DNA from: Macrocystis pyrifera
Taxonomy: Eukaryota > Sar > Phaeophyceae > Laminariales > Laminariaceae
Reading direction: 5' to 3'
Assembly (NCBI GenBank): GCA_031763025.1
Contig: JASSKH010000002.1
Coordinates: 20,278,168 to 20,342,167, forward strand
DNA: 64,000 nt
Shown in pieces: positions 1-10,305 of the stretch. Both the position numbers and the translations under genes were made by a program. A model generated the notes under the pieces. That model was given only the letters and a program-made list of their open reading frames with translations, searched no databases and was not told where the DNA came from. Position 1 is the stretch's first letter. Each line of letters opens with the position of its first letter.

Positions 1-420
1 GGTAGGTTGACGGTCGTCTTTCGTGGGCCGTTAGCGACGTAATAATGTAGGTATGTATCGAGAAAGTACGTAGAAAGTACGCACTCGTGTTTCAACTTCA
101 ATAATACAGTTCGCAGCCTAGTACGGCAGTAAGTAGTAGGTTTCAGGTTTGGGGAAAATATTGTCATGTACAGTAGATATCGAGAAAGGACATAAAAAAT
201 ACGTACTCCTACCATAGTCTAGTGCAGTAGCCTAGTACAGCAGTGAGTTGGTCTTCTTTGGTCAGTAGTAGTAGTCACGATGTTTACCCCCAATTTGCGA
301 TGATATCATCTTTTTCATTCGTTTTGTCTCGTATGAATTATCTTTCATTTTTTTTGGAGTTTCGGTCTATCGATTTTTTTCGTTCTTTCCGCCTGTTTTT
401 TTCGTTTCCGTATATTTTTC
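1..420. repeat. Repeat-derived noncoding DNA with two diverged direct copies
   Basis: Two diverged direct copies of a roughly 120-150 bp unit are visible, at about 50-135 and 170-250. Both contain a tatcgagaaag motif, then a tacg-rich stretch, then gcctagtac. No supported gene is seen. The open frame running rightward from about 243 is T-rich and low complexity, and is not believed to be coding. Confidence 0.4.
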
Positions 421-1030
421 GCATTTCGAAATCCCGGCCTCTCGTGCGTCGTAGAGAATGCGACTCTTTGCGGCTCGAGTGCTTACTATACGTGCCCGGG
501 GATCTGCAGATCAGACATTTCGTACGTAATTACTTATCTCGTACCGTAAGTTTTTGGGCTGTTGCGCACGTACTGCAGATCTGCTGCATCTCCGTCATTT
601 CTTCAGCCAACTACTCTTAACATGAGCAAACACGTACCGAGTACGTAGGATTTAATACTTCTGAGCGGCAGCGAGAGTTGTTTTCAATCAGAGCAGTACG
701 TGGCGATAGGCTGAGAATGAACAAACGACTGCCGAGTGCGTAGAATTGTATACTTCTGAGCAGCAGTGAGAGTTGCTTTCCATCAGAGCAGCACATAGCA
801 CTAGGCTGAAAATAGAAGAACTATCATGTTTCCGTAATGTTGCAGCAGAGAAGACCTGCCGTAATTACTTCACCTTTATTCATGTCTCGTAATTTCCATA
901 ATTTATGCTATTACGCACATGCATCTGTTTTTAAGAAAACGCGCAAACGGCAAAATGTTTGTCTTTAGCTCGAAAGTGCTGACACAACCTCGCAGGCATT
1001 CCATTTCGTACCACTGCATTTCCGAAATTA
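421..1030. repeat. Macro-repeat module a, left copy
   Basis: This segment matches 41557-42000 over several hundred bases with scattered substitutions and small gaps. Shared landmarks are gcatttcgaaatcccggcc, ggggatctgcagatcagac, and the cassette 'gagcaaacac..accgagta'. In the right half of the window the homologous module follows the cccttagc/cttcgtcggagg end module. Here it precedes the other modules, so the module order is circularly permuted between the two copies. No coding potential is apparent. Confidence 0.75.
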
Positions 1031-1241
1031 CGTATGTGTATCCGTGAAGAATACTACATGCAGCAGTAGTAGTAGATAGTCTTCTTCCTCACAACCCTTT
1101 CAAGATTCTCTGTCTTAGAACCTAGATCCGGTGCGGTCGCAGATCAAGCTCTTCTCCTCCCTCCCCACTACTATGTTGTCAAGCATGCGGTCCTTTCTTT
1201 GATGTCTGCGTGTTGTTTTTTGGGGGGGCTAACCCACTAAT

Positions 1242-1366
1242 TACTGCTGTCCCGTTCGGTGGACAAAGCACTCTAATTTCATGTGGTTTTCCTGCAAAAT
1301 GGGGCTGCAGTACTACTACATGAAATTAGAGTGGTTTGTCCACCTCGAAACGGGACTGCAGTACTG
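1242..1366. repeat. Foldback (MITE-like) element FB1, copy 1
   Basis: The arms tactgctgtcccgttcg and cgaaacgggactgcagta are inverted complements. Pairing continues inward through gtggacaaagcactc against gagtggtttgtccac, and through aatttcatgt against acatgaaatt. Total length is about 125 bp with a short loop. Copies recur at the same place in other macro-repeat units. Confidence 0.65.
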
Positions 1367-1700
1367 AAGTGTTAATGGCTTGATCCGAGGGACCAGAAAA
1401 TGAAACAAAAAAAAAAACAAACATATTCATCGCCACGTATTTGATCAGGTACGCATCAATCTAGGCATAACGGGGATACATATTTTTGTGTACCCATGAA
1501 GAGTACTACATACAGCAGCAGTATTAGTAGATGGTCTTCTTCCTCACTGTTTCGACCCTTTCAAGTCTGTCCTATAACCTAGATCCGGGGAGGTCGTATA
1601 GCAAGCTCTTCTCCTCCCTCTCAACTACTTTGATGTAGAGGATGCGGCTCTTTGATGTCTGCGTGTTGTTTTTTTTGGGGGGGGGGGCTAACCCACTAAC

Positions 1701-1826
1701 TACTGCAGTCCCGTTCGGTGGACAAAGCACTCTAATTTCATGTGGTTTTCCCGCAAAATGGGACTGCAGCACTACCACATGAAATTAGAGTGGTTTGTCC
1801 ACCTCGAAACGGGCTTGCAGTACTGA
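1701..1826. repeat. Foldback (MITE-like) element FB1, copy 2
   Basis: Same inverted-arm structure as the copy at 1242-1366, with tactgcagtcccg at the left and cgggcttgcagta at the right. It is the second tandem copy within the macro-repeat unit. Confidence 0.65.
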
Positions 1827-2587
1827 GGGGTTGATGGCTTGATCCCAGGGACCAGAAAATGAAACCCAAACGGAAAAAAAACATCTTTATCGCCATGTTG
1901 CTTGATCAGGTACGCATCAATCTATGCGGTGGCGTGAAGGGGCTACCATTTATTTTGTAAACCGACCACATACATACGCACGCTTTGGTCGTGAAGTTCG
2001 TGTCATATTGGACTCCGAGCAGCAGTGAGATGACTACAAAATATTATTACTCTGAAATATGAATAAACAACTAACGAGTACGTAGGACTAAATACTTCTG
2101 TAGATGGTCTTCTTCCTCACAACCCCTTCAAGCCTCTGTCTTGGAAGAACTATCATCTTTCATTTATACTACCGCAGAGAAGACCTGCCGTAATTACGTC
2201 AGTTTTTTTTCTATCTCGTAATTCCCATAATTTATGTTGTTACGCACATATATATGTTTTTAAGAAAACGCGCAAACAGCAAAATGTTCATCTTTAAATC
2301 GAAGCTGAAACCACATCGTAGGCATTCCATCTCGTACGAATTAATGGCAATACGCATATACTGCATTTCCGTAATTACGTATGTGTACCCATGAAGAGTG
2401 CTACATACAGTAGTAGTAGTAGTAGTAGTAGATGGTCACAACCCTTTCAAGCCTCTGTTTTACATAACCTAGATCCGGGGTGGTCGTAGAGCAAGCTCTT
2501 CTCCTCCCTCCCCACTACCACTATGTTGTCAAGCATGCGGTCCTTTCTTTGATGCCTGCGTGTTGTTCTAGGGGCGGGAGACTAACC

Positions 2588-2706
2588 TGGAGTCCCGTGT
2601 CGTGGACCAATCACTCCAATTCCATGCGGTAGTACTGCAGTCCCATTTTGGGGGAAAACCACATGAAATTAGAGTGCTTTGTCCTCGAAACGGGACTGCA
2701 ATACGA
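2588..2706. repeat. Foldback (MITE-like) element FB1, copy 3 (diverged)
   Basis: The right arm (acatgaaattagag through cgggactgca) is well kept. The left arm (agtcccgtgtcgtggacc) has drifted. A further diverged copy lies at about 4147-4240, and half-copies at about 37062 and 40072. Confidence 0.5.
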
Positions 2707-2918
2707 AGGGGTTGATGGCTTGATCCCAGGGACCAGAAAATGAAACCCAAACAAAAAAAAACATGTTTATCGCCACGTTGCTTGATCGGGTACGCATCAA
2801 CCTATGCGGTGGCATAACGGGGATACCATTTTTTTTGTAAACCGATCACATACGCACGCTTTGGTCGTGAAGTTCGTGTGATATTGGACTCCGAGCAGCA
2901 GTGAGATGATTATTACTA

Positions 2919-3017
2919 CTGAGGACCGTACTAAATGGGACCAATTTTTGTTAATAAAAATAGGGAAATATATAGGTTTTCGTGTGCGCCACAGGTGTTA
3001 TTTACTATGGCCCTCCG
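2919..3017. mobile_element. TA-flanked MITE family M1, copy 1
   Basis: About 99 bp with inverted ends: ctgaggaccgtactaaat at the left, and the complement of atttactatggccctccg at the right. It is flanked by TA on both sides (2917-2918 and 3018-3019). Homologous copies are at 29703-29801 and 39518-39620. TA duplications with a G-rich 5' end suggest a Stowaway-like Tc1/mariner derivative, which is an inference. Confidence 0.6.
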
Positions 3018-3019
3018 TA

Positions 3020-4470
3020 ATAATATTATCACTCCGAAATGTAAATAAAACAACTACCGAGTACGTAGCACTAAATACTTCTGAGCAGCAGTGAGAGTTA
3101 TTAAAATTACAGCAGTACGTTGCAAAAAGCAATAGGCTAATAACAAAAAACTAATTATCTTAATAGAGTGTATAGAGTGTATTATGTGTTTCTCGGGTAT
3201 TTTGTGTTCTTGATTCCGTCTGCCCGAATTCAGCAATTTTACGCACCAGGTATGTATGTATACCCATGAAGGGTACTACATACAGCAGTAGTAAGTATTG
3301 ATAGTAGATGGTCTGCTTCCTCACTACTGTTTCAACCCTTCCAAGCCTCTGTCTTATAACCTTGATCCGGGGTGGTCGTAGAGGAAGCTCTTCTCCTTCC
3401 TCCGAACAGTAAGATGTCATGCGCTTTGTGGTAATTTCTGCTGCAGCAATTAAAATGGTACATCGACTGGTGTGTTATTTGAGGGCTTGATCCAAGGGAC
3501 CAATTACTAAAGATCTGTTTTTCAGGAGTTGTGGATCAGGGGCGTATCAATCCTTCATTTTAAACAAATGTGATTTCTTCCAGATGATGCAGTGTTGTTT
3601 TCGTTGTTTTGTTTCCAGGGTAAAATCTTTTTGGCGTACCACATCACTGAAATTCTCCAAATAGCTGACCATATTTTCTTTGGCGTAACGGGGATACCTT
3701 TTTGATGTAAACGATCACATACGCACGTTTTTGTCGTGAAGTTTGTTTGTAAATGGACTTCTGAGCAAACAGTGAGATGACTATTATTACTTGTAATATT
3801 AACAATCAACTACCGAGTACGTAGGCAGCACTAAATACTTCTCAGCAGCAGTGAGAGTTATTCAAATTACAGCAGTGCGTTGCAAAAAGCATTAGGCTGA
3901 GAATAAAATAACTGTCATTTCAATAGACTACTGAAGTACAACAATCCTTTCAAGCCTCTGCCTTATAACCTAGGTCATAGAGCAGGTTCTCCCCCCGCCT
4001 CCCCGCTGTTGTCAAGTATAAATAGGAACACTGTCTGGTGTGCATTACTACTTACTGCAGTACAGCAGCAGACACACTGGCTGGTGTGTTGTTCCTTTCA
4101 TGTCCCTGCGTGTTATGTTTTGGGGGGAGATTAATTCTTTCTTAGTACTACTGCAGTCCCGTGTTGAGGACAAACCACATGAATTCCTATTTTGGGGACA
4201 AACCACATGAAATTAGAGTAGTTTGTCCCCAAAAACGCACATTAGAAGAACTGGAGTATTTTGTGTGTTTTGTTGTGTATTTTTGCTTTTGATTTATTCA
4301 TGTTTTGTCTCAAATTCGTCACATTCGTTTAACGGGTGAGGATTGCTTCGTTCGATGCTCAATTACTCATCAGATTGGATTACACGACCGTTGCTGTAAC
4401 TTGCCCGCCTACGCCCGCTTATTTTTTCTGGAGCTTTCGTTGTCGGTGTTTCTGTCCGACGGAATTACTA
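3020..4470. repeat. Macro-repeat modules b/c, left copy
   Basis: Homologous to 35235-38160 and 39233-40330. It contains at least two copies of a recurring cassette of about 110 bp: accgagtacgtag, then ctaaatacttctgagcagc, then agcagtacgttgc, then taggctga. That cassette occurs at about ten places in the window. No credible open frame; the short frames here cross low-complexity sequence. Confidence 0.65.
4468..4470. repeat. Target-site duplication, left, of element A
   Basis: The sequence is cta; the right partner is ttg at 5987-5989. The unoccupied site in the paralogous repeat (40332-40334) reads ctg, so each side differs by one base from the inferred original CTG. Confidence 0.5.
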
Positions 4471-5024
4471 CTAGGGATGGGAACGGATTCGTTTTAGTAC
4501 GTAAAAAAAAACAAAGGATGTCGCATGGTCGTTATCGGGGGAAAAAAATCTTTAGGAAATTAACCAATCCGTGATTGGGAAAAAAAAAAAAGTTTGCAAC
4601 CAAAAAATCCGTTCTATGATGCTGCCTCTCAAAAATAAAATAAAAAGCAGTGCCGGCATCGATATTGTGGCGTTGAGCTGTAGTTGGAAAAAAGGCAGCC
4701 TTGCTTTTTGCACGACACGTGTTGCAGGACAGCGCACAACCAAGCCCAGAGGATGGAGTTGCAGCGTAGACACGGACGCGCGAGCGTGAACGAATCGCAC
4801 GTTCCTGGGGAGGCCTTGGGATTGGCGACCGGCAACGAGAAAGCTGCCCTCCCCTGTGAAACACATCTTGTACAGATCAAGTCGCAGCATGCGGTCCCGT
4901 TTTACTGCTGTTAACAACTAAACAAGAAGAAGATACCTCGTACCTACACACAGAGCATGGACACTCGGCTGCGTGTTGCTATACTGCACTTCGCCGAGAC
5001 CGGGAGTTCGACGGCGCTGCCTGC

Positions 5025-5480
5025 ACCTCCGTGGCAGCGCGCCCCACTTCTAGCTCACGGGCAAGTTGTTGTGCGTGCAGCTGGGCTTGAGCCTTGCGGC
5101 CAAGGCTGCATTCACCACGCGCCTGAAATATGCATGCTGCTGATGTATGTACTCGTACGTACGTCGTACCACTCTGTCCGGAAATGTAAAGAACAGCTTA
5201 TTTTCACATTTATGATTAAACCATTCCTATATTTCCGGACAGGGTGGTACGCTAGAGTATTTTTACTCCGTCGTTTTCTCACGTGAGACAACAATAGTGA
5301 TGCGTTCGCATCTGAACGCTAGGGGTAACTCGCTTCCTGCTGCATCAAGGCCCGATCACAGATGGTCTTCGCTGCTGCGATGACACCGAGTGTGATGGCG
5401 ATCGCTCGGCGTGCGGCCGCTTTCATGTCTGGCACCGTTTGCCCGATACCATGAAGACTGGAAGTCCTTTGTTTTTATCT
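5025..5480 (-). pseudogene. Relic of the element-C coiled-coil gene inside element A
   Basis: On the minus strand, 5030-5130 aligns with the central part of the gene at 24536-25213; shared stretches include gcagcgcgc, cacttctagctc and ggccaaggctgc. A second block near 5390-5450 aligns with its 5' part. The frame is broken and the start region is lost. An 85-bp foldback insertion (5166-5250) separates the two blocks. It cannot encode the original protein. Confidence 0.55.
5166..5250. mobile_element. TA-flanked foldback MITE family M2, copy in element A
   Basis: The inverted ends are ccactctgtccggaaat at the left and atttccggacagggtgg at the right, each bordered by TA. A homologous copy sits at the corresponding place in the degraded element at 26372-27620 (26966-27048). 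It therefore inserted before those two transposon copies separated. A half-site remains at about 27697-27722. Confidence 0.6.
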
Positions 5481-5986
5481 CGGGATATTTTTTGTCGAAT
5501 TTCCCATCAACAATTGACTCTTCAAAAGAGGGTCAACTCGTGCAACAGATTTCATGTCGGCCACTTGTCGGATTCAGGTGCGGATTGCATTGCTGTGTGC
5601 GCAAAGTCATTCCGCATCGATTGACTAGTTTAGATTTTCGAGTATAGTCAAATAGACAGAAAGATACGAATACAACCTAAAAAAATCGAGTTTTCCCCCG
5701 CGTATTTCCACAAAAACTTAGCGGAGCAAAAATCTGCAGATCAAAGCACAACCAGTCAGTGGATCATTCTCCATCGATGGGAGGTGTCTGTCGAACTTTA
5801 TCATCCAATTCGTTTCCCTGGTCGAGTAATCAGTTGCTCGGTGCTACACGTGAATGTAGTCTAAAACCAAGTGAATAGGGTGGTGGCAGACTATTTAAAA
5901 AAATTGTTCTTTCGACATTTTTTGAACGGATTCTCCAATAGACTGGACATTTTTTACGTCTAAAACGAATCCATTCCCATGCCTAA

Positions 5987-6883
5987 TTGTGTTTTGAACC
6001 AGGGTTCCTCTTTTTGGCGTTATTGCTGAAGAGCGCTGTTTGTTGGGTTTAACGGGACAATGGGAAACCATAGTTTTCCTGTTTCCTTTCGCTTTACATC
6101 CTGAGTGCTTAGATGCTTTCTCCATTACCTGTCCTGCCGCAGAGCTTAGATTAGTCTGTTTTACCTGCCGTGGGTTGTATGGGGTGAGAAAATAGCATAC
6201 CCTCCCTCGAACGGTATATTGCATCTTGGTTTTGGCTTTCTTCGATTCGTCGCAGGGGGACGTAGATAGATTCTCGGATAGCGTAGATTATTTCTCCCGT
6301 ATCTGGCCTGGGCTGTACGGGACAAGAGAGTATAACACCTTTCTCACGAACGGTATATTATGCATCATCTATCATGGCATTGGCTTTTTTCATTCGTATC
6401 AGGCGAGGATTCTCAGTTGCCGATCGTGCATCGTACGAGTCTCGCTTTGGTACGAACACTGGTGTGTTTTGTGGGGGCAGAGATTTTTGGAATGACCCGA
6501 GGGTGGTGTGCGGCAGAGTTTAGGCAAGAAAACCTTTTGGTTTCGTGCTTTTGTCATTGCCTACGGGAACATCCAATGCGTCTTTTGTCATTAATATCTG
6601 AAACAGGAGGACATCTTTTTCGAACAGTTCGTATCATTTCATCCTGAACGGACCCTTGGCATCGTAAACTGCCGTTTGCAGCAGATTAGCGGCCCGTTGC
6701 GTGCGGGGATTGGCTTGGTCGGCGGCCGTCACTTTCGACGTCACGGGCCTTTTTTACATCATGCTTTACGTCAGGGATCAACGGTAGAACCTGTTTTTAC
6801 TGGACTTATTTCGAGCATAGATCGTTGCGTCTACATCAACGGTTCCTTGGCATCGTAAACTGACGTGCCTTAGCCGTTAACTG
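5987..6883. repeat. Macro-repeat module c, left copy
   Basis: Homologous to 40335-41400. Both contain gtgttttgaaccagggtt, gacgagaaaa..catacc, ctcagttgccgatcgtgc and the recurring cttggcatcgtaaactg motif. A fragment with the same cttggcatcg..aaactgcc motif occurs alone at about 22068-22105. No gene is supported. Confidence 0.7.
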
Positions 6884-8064
6884 TTAGGGGCGGGACTGGA
6901 GGCCTGTTTTGACCCCAAAAAACGGCAGGCTATTCCAACCGACCAGCCCAAAAAAAAAAAAAAATCTGAAAAAATAAAACTACCACCATACCCTAACTAC
7001 TTGGTTTGAGTGCGGATGCGTAGTGAACTTGTATCTGATATTTCTCTGAGGTGGAGATTGAGCCGGTCTTGACCTCGTCCAGACACCCCACACAGGGCAC
7101 ATACCGTTCGGATCGCCTGCTTTTTTTAGCACGGGAGTACAAATTGACGTCTTTATAGACTAAAAAGTGCGGAGAAACATGTTTTTTTTTTCTGTTTTTT
7201 TCTGTCTCTTGCTCTATGGTGTGCTTTGAGTGGTGGGTAGACATAGCCATATTCTGCATTGGGATGTGCGGCATACGGCAAAACAAACCCCGCTCGAATC
7301 GACATAGTATCCGCAGAGAACGATCTGGCGAAAAATCGCCCCTTTTCAGTCACTTTTTCGGGACCTGTACCATGGCAACCAATTTCTTGATGGGGAATTA
7401 TTCGAAAACACCCGAACGAACCTCGGCCAAGGGCAAAAAGAGGAAAAAAAAATATCCAAGCGAATCGGGAGGCATATCTGCAGCGTACGGGTGGTACCGT
7501 CCACGACGCGTCGGCGATCGTGTGCCGAGGGAATGCTGTTGTCCGCCGTGGCATGGGGGGGGCGTGCGAAGGCCGCGACCGGGCTGATGGCTATGGATGG
7601 GAACATCTTGCACCGCTGCAGCAGCAGCAGCATCAGTAGAAGCAGCTGGGTCAGTAGCGCCAGCAGCCGCATCAGGATCAGCAGATCCACCTTCAACCAG
7701 GCCCGGTAGGGGCTGCACTTGCAGGTTGTCAGCCATCGAGGCGGAGGGTCCACCAGTAATACCCCCCCTCACGCTCACGCGCCGGTTTGTGCGCTGCTGC
7801 TCAAGCACTCGTCATGGTGTTTTTTGTTGTGTGCTGCTCCGCCCTTTTTGAGCGGCACGCTGCAGCTCCTCTCGTACCATACATGACATACCCTGGTACC
7901 TGGTACGTGATATATGATAACACGTGGAGATTTTTTTTGTGACGTGTCCATTCTTTCCCACGCGCTTATTGGTTAATTTCTTGAAGACTTTTTTTCCCAG
8001 ATAACGACCGCTGACATTTTTTGTGACTTTTTTACGTCTAAAAATATTTCAGTCCCACCCCTAA
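6884..8064 (-). mobile_element. Element B: TIR DNA transposon related to A and C, reversed
   Basis: 1181 bp with ends ttaggggcgggactgg (left) and, complemented, ttaggggtgggactga (right). The right end has the conserved gttatctggg..aaaa..aattaaccaat block that lies at the left end of elements A and C, so B is inverted relative to them. Flanks are ctg (6881-6883) and atg (8065-8067). A nearby duplicate of the target region at 8149-8172 reads ttaactgtgggttgcc without the insertion, supporting a 3-bp CTG duplication. It carries a truncated gene relic at 7390-7590. Confidence 0.75.
7390..7590 (+). pseudogene. Truncated homologue of the element-C coiled-coil gene
   Basis: The start region reads MGNYSKTPERTSAKGKK and matches MGNSKKPEGTGRKGKKKK of the gene at 24536-25213, including the Lys-rich tail. 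DNA similarity continues to about 7570 through the region encoding 'RRVGDRVPRE', but the reading frame no longer follows the parental protein and terminates at 7587. CAG-rich sequence follows. Orientation is opposite to the element-C gene, as expected because element B is inverted. Non-functional by appearance. Confidence 0.6.
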
Positions 8065-8270
8065 ATGTGGGTTGCCTGCGGGTCTTAGCCCGGGCCTTAG
8101 CGTTGCCTGCAGGCCTCAGCTTCGTCGGAGGCCCTTTGAAGGCCTCTCTTAACTGTGGGTTGCCTGCGGGTCATAGCGCGGGCCTCAGCGTTGCCTGCGG
8201 GCCTTAGCTTCGTCGGAGGCCCTTTGAAGGCCTCTCGACGAAGCACCCCTGTAGACCTTACAGTTATATC
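8065..8270. repeat. Tandem pair of a GC-rich unit of about 85 bp
   Basis: Two direct copies (about 8068-8155 and 8156-8245) contain gttgcctgcgggtc, then cttcgtcggaggccctttg, then aaggcctct. A diverged copy lies at 41385-41465 in the right macro-repeat. Confidence 0.6.
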
Positions 8271-8470
8271 CACAATTTCACAGATGGAGGCCAGACACAG
8301 CTCATTCATGCTTCCCTCGTGTCTCGAGGCACACGTGACGCCTACCCACGAAAACGGCGACCGCGCTCCTTGCGATCCCCCCTCTACCCGCCAGCACCCA
8401 TTGACACCCGCGACGGCATCGGGCTCGCCCGCGGTGCCGTGTTCTGAGTCCACGCACGCACACAAAATGG
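8271..8470. repeat. Dispersed repeat D1, short copy
   Basis: Shared with 11715-11910 and 45955-46110. Landmarks are atggaggccag, gcttccctcgtgtctcgagg, acggcgaccgcgctccttgc and cgggctcgcccgcgg. It looks protein-like on both strands because it is GC-rich, but the frame is not conserved between copies. Confidence 0.6.
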
Positions 8471-8970
8471 AAGAACATTTGTAGAGAAATTTATGTTACG
8501 CTTGACTATTCGTCTGAACACGAGTACGGAAAAGCGCTTGTATTCATGAACGCGGTTGTTGTTCGTAATTATAAGCTACATCAGACATTGATTTTTCAGA
8601 AAGAAGTATACCATGACAGAAAACGTCATCTAACTTGGGTTTGGTGTTCCCTGATTACTACGTTATATTTTCTGGCACCGTAAAGTGACAAAAATACACT
8701 GGTGTAACGTTTTTTTTTGTCGTTTTTGCGACTTGGACAGACGGACATGGATATTTTGCCAGAAAACAGTATATCTTGACAGAAAATGTCATCTAACTTG
8801 GGGTTTGGTGTACCCTAATTTCCTAGTTCGATTTTTTTTTACAGTAAACGGGCAAAAAACCACTGATGTACCGTTTTTATGTCATTTTGCCCAGTAGGAC
8901 AAGTTTTTAATTTCGCTCCTAGACACCCTAGGTAAACCTAGGGAATTGGCCCAATAATCAGGGAAGTGTC
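8471..8970. repeat. Dispersed repeat D2, copy 1, with an internal tandem pair
   Basis: Homologous to 46140-46625. An internal unit of about 145 bp is repeated twice in each copy. It contains gacagaaaa.gtcat, then acttgggtttggtgt, then an accgta/acaaaaa..ctggtgtaccg segment. D1 and D2 are adjacent in the same order in both places, so they are parts of one larger repeat. Confidence 0.65.
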
Positions 8971-9039
8971 CAGACACATGCCGTCGAATGACTGCGTGAT
9001 CCTACGATAGATCGAAACTTCGATACTTCCAGGGTTATG

Positions 9040-9400
9040 CTCTGTAGGCTATGTGGATTCCGGATACGGGTATGGAAGACTTACAAAACAGACGTTCCGG
9101 GCAAGTATAACAATGTAATACCCGTACCCAGGGGTATTGTGGCACGGGCGTACATAGCTTAACAGAACTTCGGGGTACAGGTATGTATGAATGTCAAACA
9201 GAACTCGCAGAGATTTCGTGTACGGGTATAGAAGTCTTACAGAACTCACAGAAGTTCCGGGCAGGTACAAACAAGTTCCACCCGAACCCGGGGTATTGTG
9301 GCACGAGCGTTCAGAATTTACAGAAGTTTCGGGTACGGGTATGAGTGTCGTACAGAATTCAAAAGGAGTTCTGGGTACGGGTAAAACCCCCGGGTAAATA
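9040..9400. repeat. Tandem repeat T1 (gtacgggtat family), locus 1
   Basis: Diverged direct copies of a unit containing acggg(t)atg.a.gtc.tacagaac, tcacagaagttccggg, and cccggggtattgtggcacg. The same family is at 15165-15650. No gene. Confidence 0.6.
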
Positions 9401-9699
9401 CAGTACTCAAGAGGGCTAGAAACAAAAACCGATAAAACACCGGTGAAAGAAATACAAAAAAAAAATCCGTGTGCCGTGATGGGTATTATACTGTAGAGCA
9501 GGGTAATCGTTGCCCTGCTGTTCCCTGGGTGTTGCTATTTAGTAGTTTCGTTGTTTTCTGTAGTTGTATTGATGAAACCTGGTCCATGATGCAGCAGTGC
9601 GGAGAGCAGACGCGTCGAACAAGGACACGACGGCCGCGAGCGGACGATCGACGGTCGTGACTACTTCTGTATAAATATTCGAAATATATTACATAAAGG

Positions 9700-10045
9700 G
9701 ACAAACACCACGAGCCGATCGAAAGATGCTGTGGCAAGGTATGGGAAGAGTCAAAGCACATAACCACCGTCACAAGCGCAGCAAGGCGCTGCATCCAATC
9801 TAGGCGGGGCCATTTACTATTATCCCCCCTGGGCACCAGGGCCCCTAACGTAACGCAACGCAACCCAACCCAACCCAACCCAACTATTAAAGATGCTGTG
9901 GCACGTTTGCTACACCAACCCCAACGTCGATGCAAATAGGCAGATAGGGCGAAACGAAGCCCATCGCGTACCAACGCGCTGCATCTAAACTACGCGGGGC
10001 CGTCCACCCTTACACCCCCGGACACCAGGGCCCCCAACGGTCGGG
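9700..10045. repeat. Tandem duplication with an AACCC minisatellite
   Basis: Two direct copies (about 9718-9850 and 9890-10035) share aagatgctgtggca, gcgctgcatc..a, ggcggggcc and caccagggcccc..aacg. Between them at 9861-9884 is a short caacc array. The array is too short and internal to be a telomere. Confidence 0.5.
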
Positions 10046-10058
10046 GTTGCAGCCGCGT

Positions 10059-10300
10059 TCACGGGCGATCGAACCACCGTCTTTGGCGCCAGTCGGTAAG
10101 GTCGTCGGCTTCAAGCTCACGGACGAACCCGGAATCGCGCTCGCGCTTGCGGCCGAACCCGCTCTCGTGGATGAATCCGCGCTTGCGGGAGACCCCATCG
10201 TGCTGTTTGTACTGTTTGTCGAACCAACGCTCGCGCCAGCGGGAAACCTCACCGTGCTGTTGGCCCTGTTTGGTGAACCAACGCTCGAACTCGCGCTCCG
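10059..10300 (-). pseudogene. Possible C-terminal part of the Cys-rich gene, 18-residue tandem repeat
   Basis: One minus-strand frame encodes a 54-bp (18-codon) tandem repeat, EREFERWFTKQGQQHGE followed by ERWFDKQYKQHDGVSRK, then GFIHESGFGRKRERDSGF, and ends at a stop near 10059. Its frame is offset from the Cys-rich stretch immediately upstream (10306-10530). Either a frameshift or an unseen intron separates them. No family is recognised. It may equally be a repeat that is open by chance. Confidence 0.3.
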
Positions 10301-10305
10301 GTACG

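Larger units (their letters stand above)
1031..2880. repeat. Macro-repeat module b: three tandem copies of about 450-900 bp
   Basis: Three diverged direct copies begin near 1035, 1490 and 2385. Each starts with a tacccatgaagagtactac-like motif, continues through a cttcttcctcac pyrimidine run and a cctagatccgggg motif, and ends with an inverted-repeat element. The same module recurs near 3250, 35480, 35730, 36000, 37655 and 41975. No gene is seen. Confidence 0.7.
4471..5986 (+). mobile_element. Element A: TIR DNA transposon, non-autonomous, CTG target site
   Basis: 1516 bp. The left end ctagggatgggaacgg, gttttag and acgtaaaaaa matches the complement of the right end, ttaggcatgggaatgg, gttttagacgtaaaaaa. 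It interrupts a macro-repeat unit that is uninterrupted at 40320-40345, which fixes both boundaries. The left subterminal region (ggggaaaaaaatcttta, then aaccaatc) is shared with the elements at 6884-8064 and 23366-25720. The interior has relics of the coiled-coil gene of element C on the minus strand (about 5025-5130 and 5360-5480). No transposase is visible. The 3-bp CWG target site and G-rich termini suggest a PIF/Harbinger relative, by inference. Confidence 0.75.

Noticed and set aside
9861-9884. Telomere-like caacc array
   Set aside because: Only about five units, internal, and inside a local duplication.
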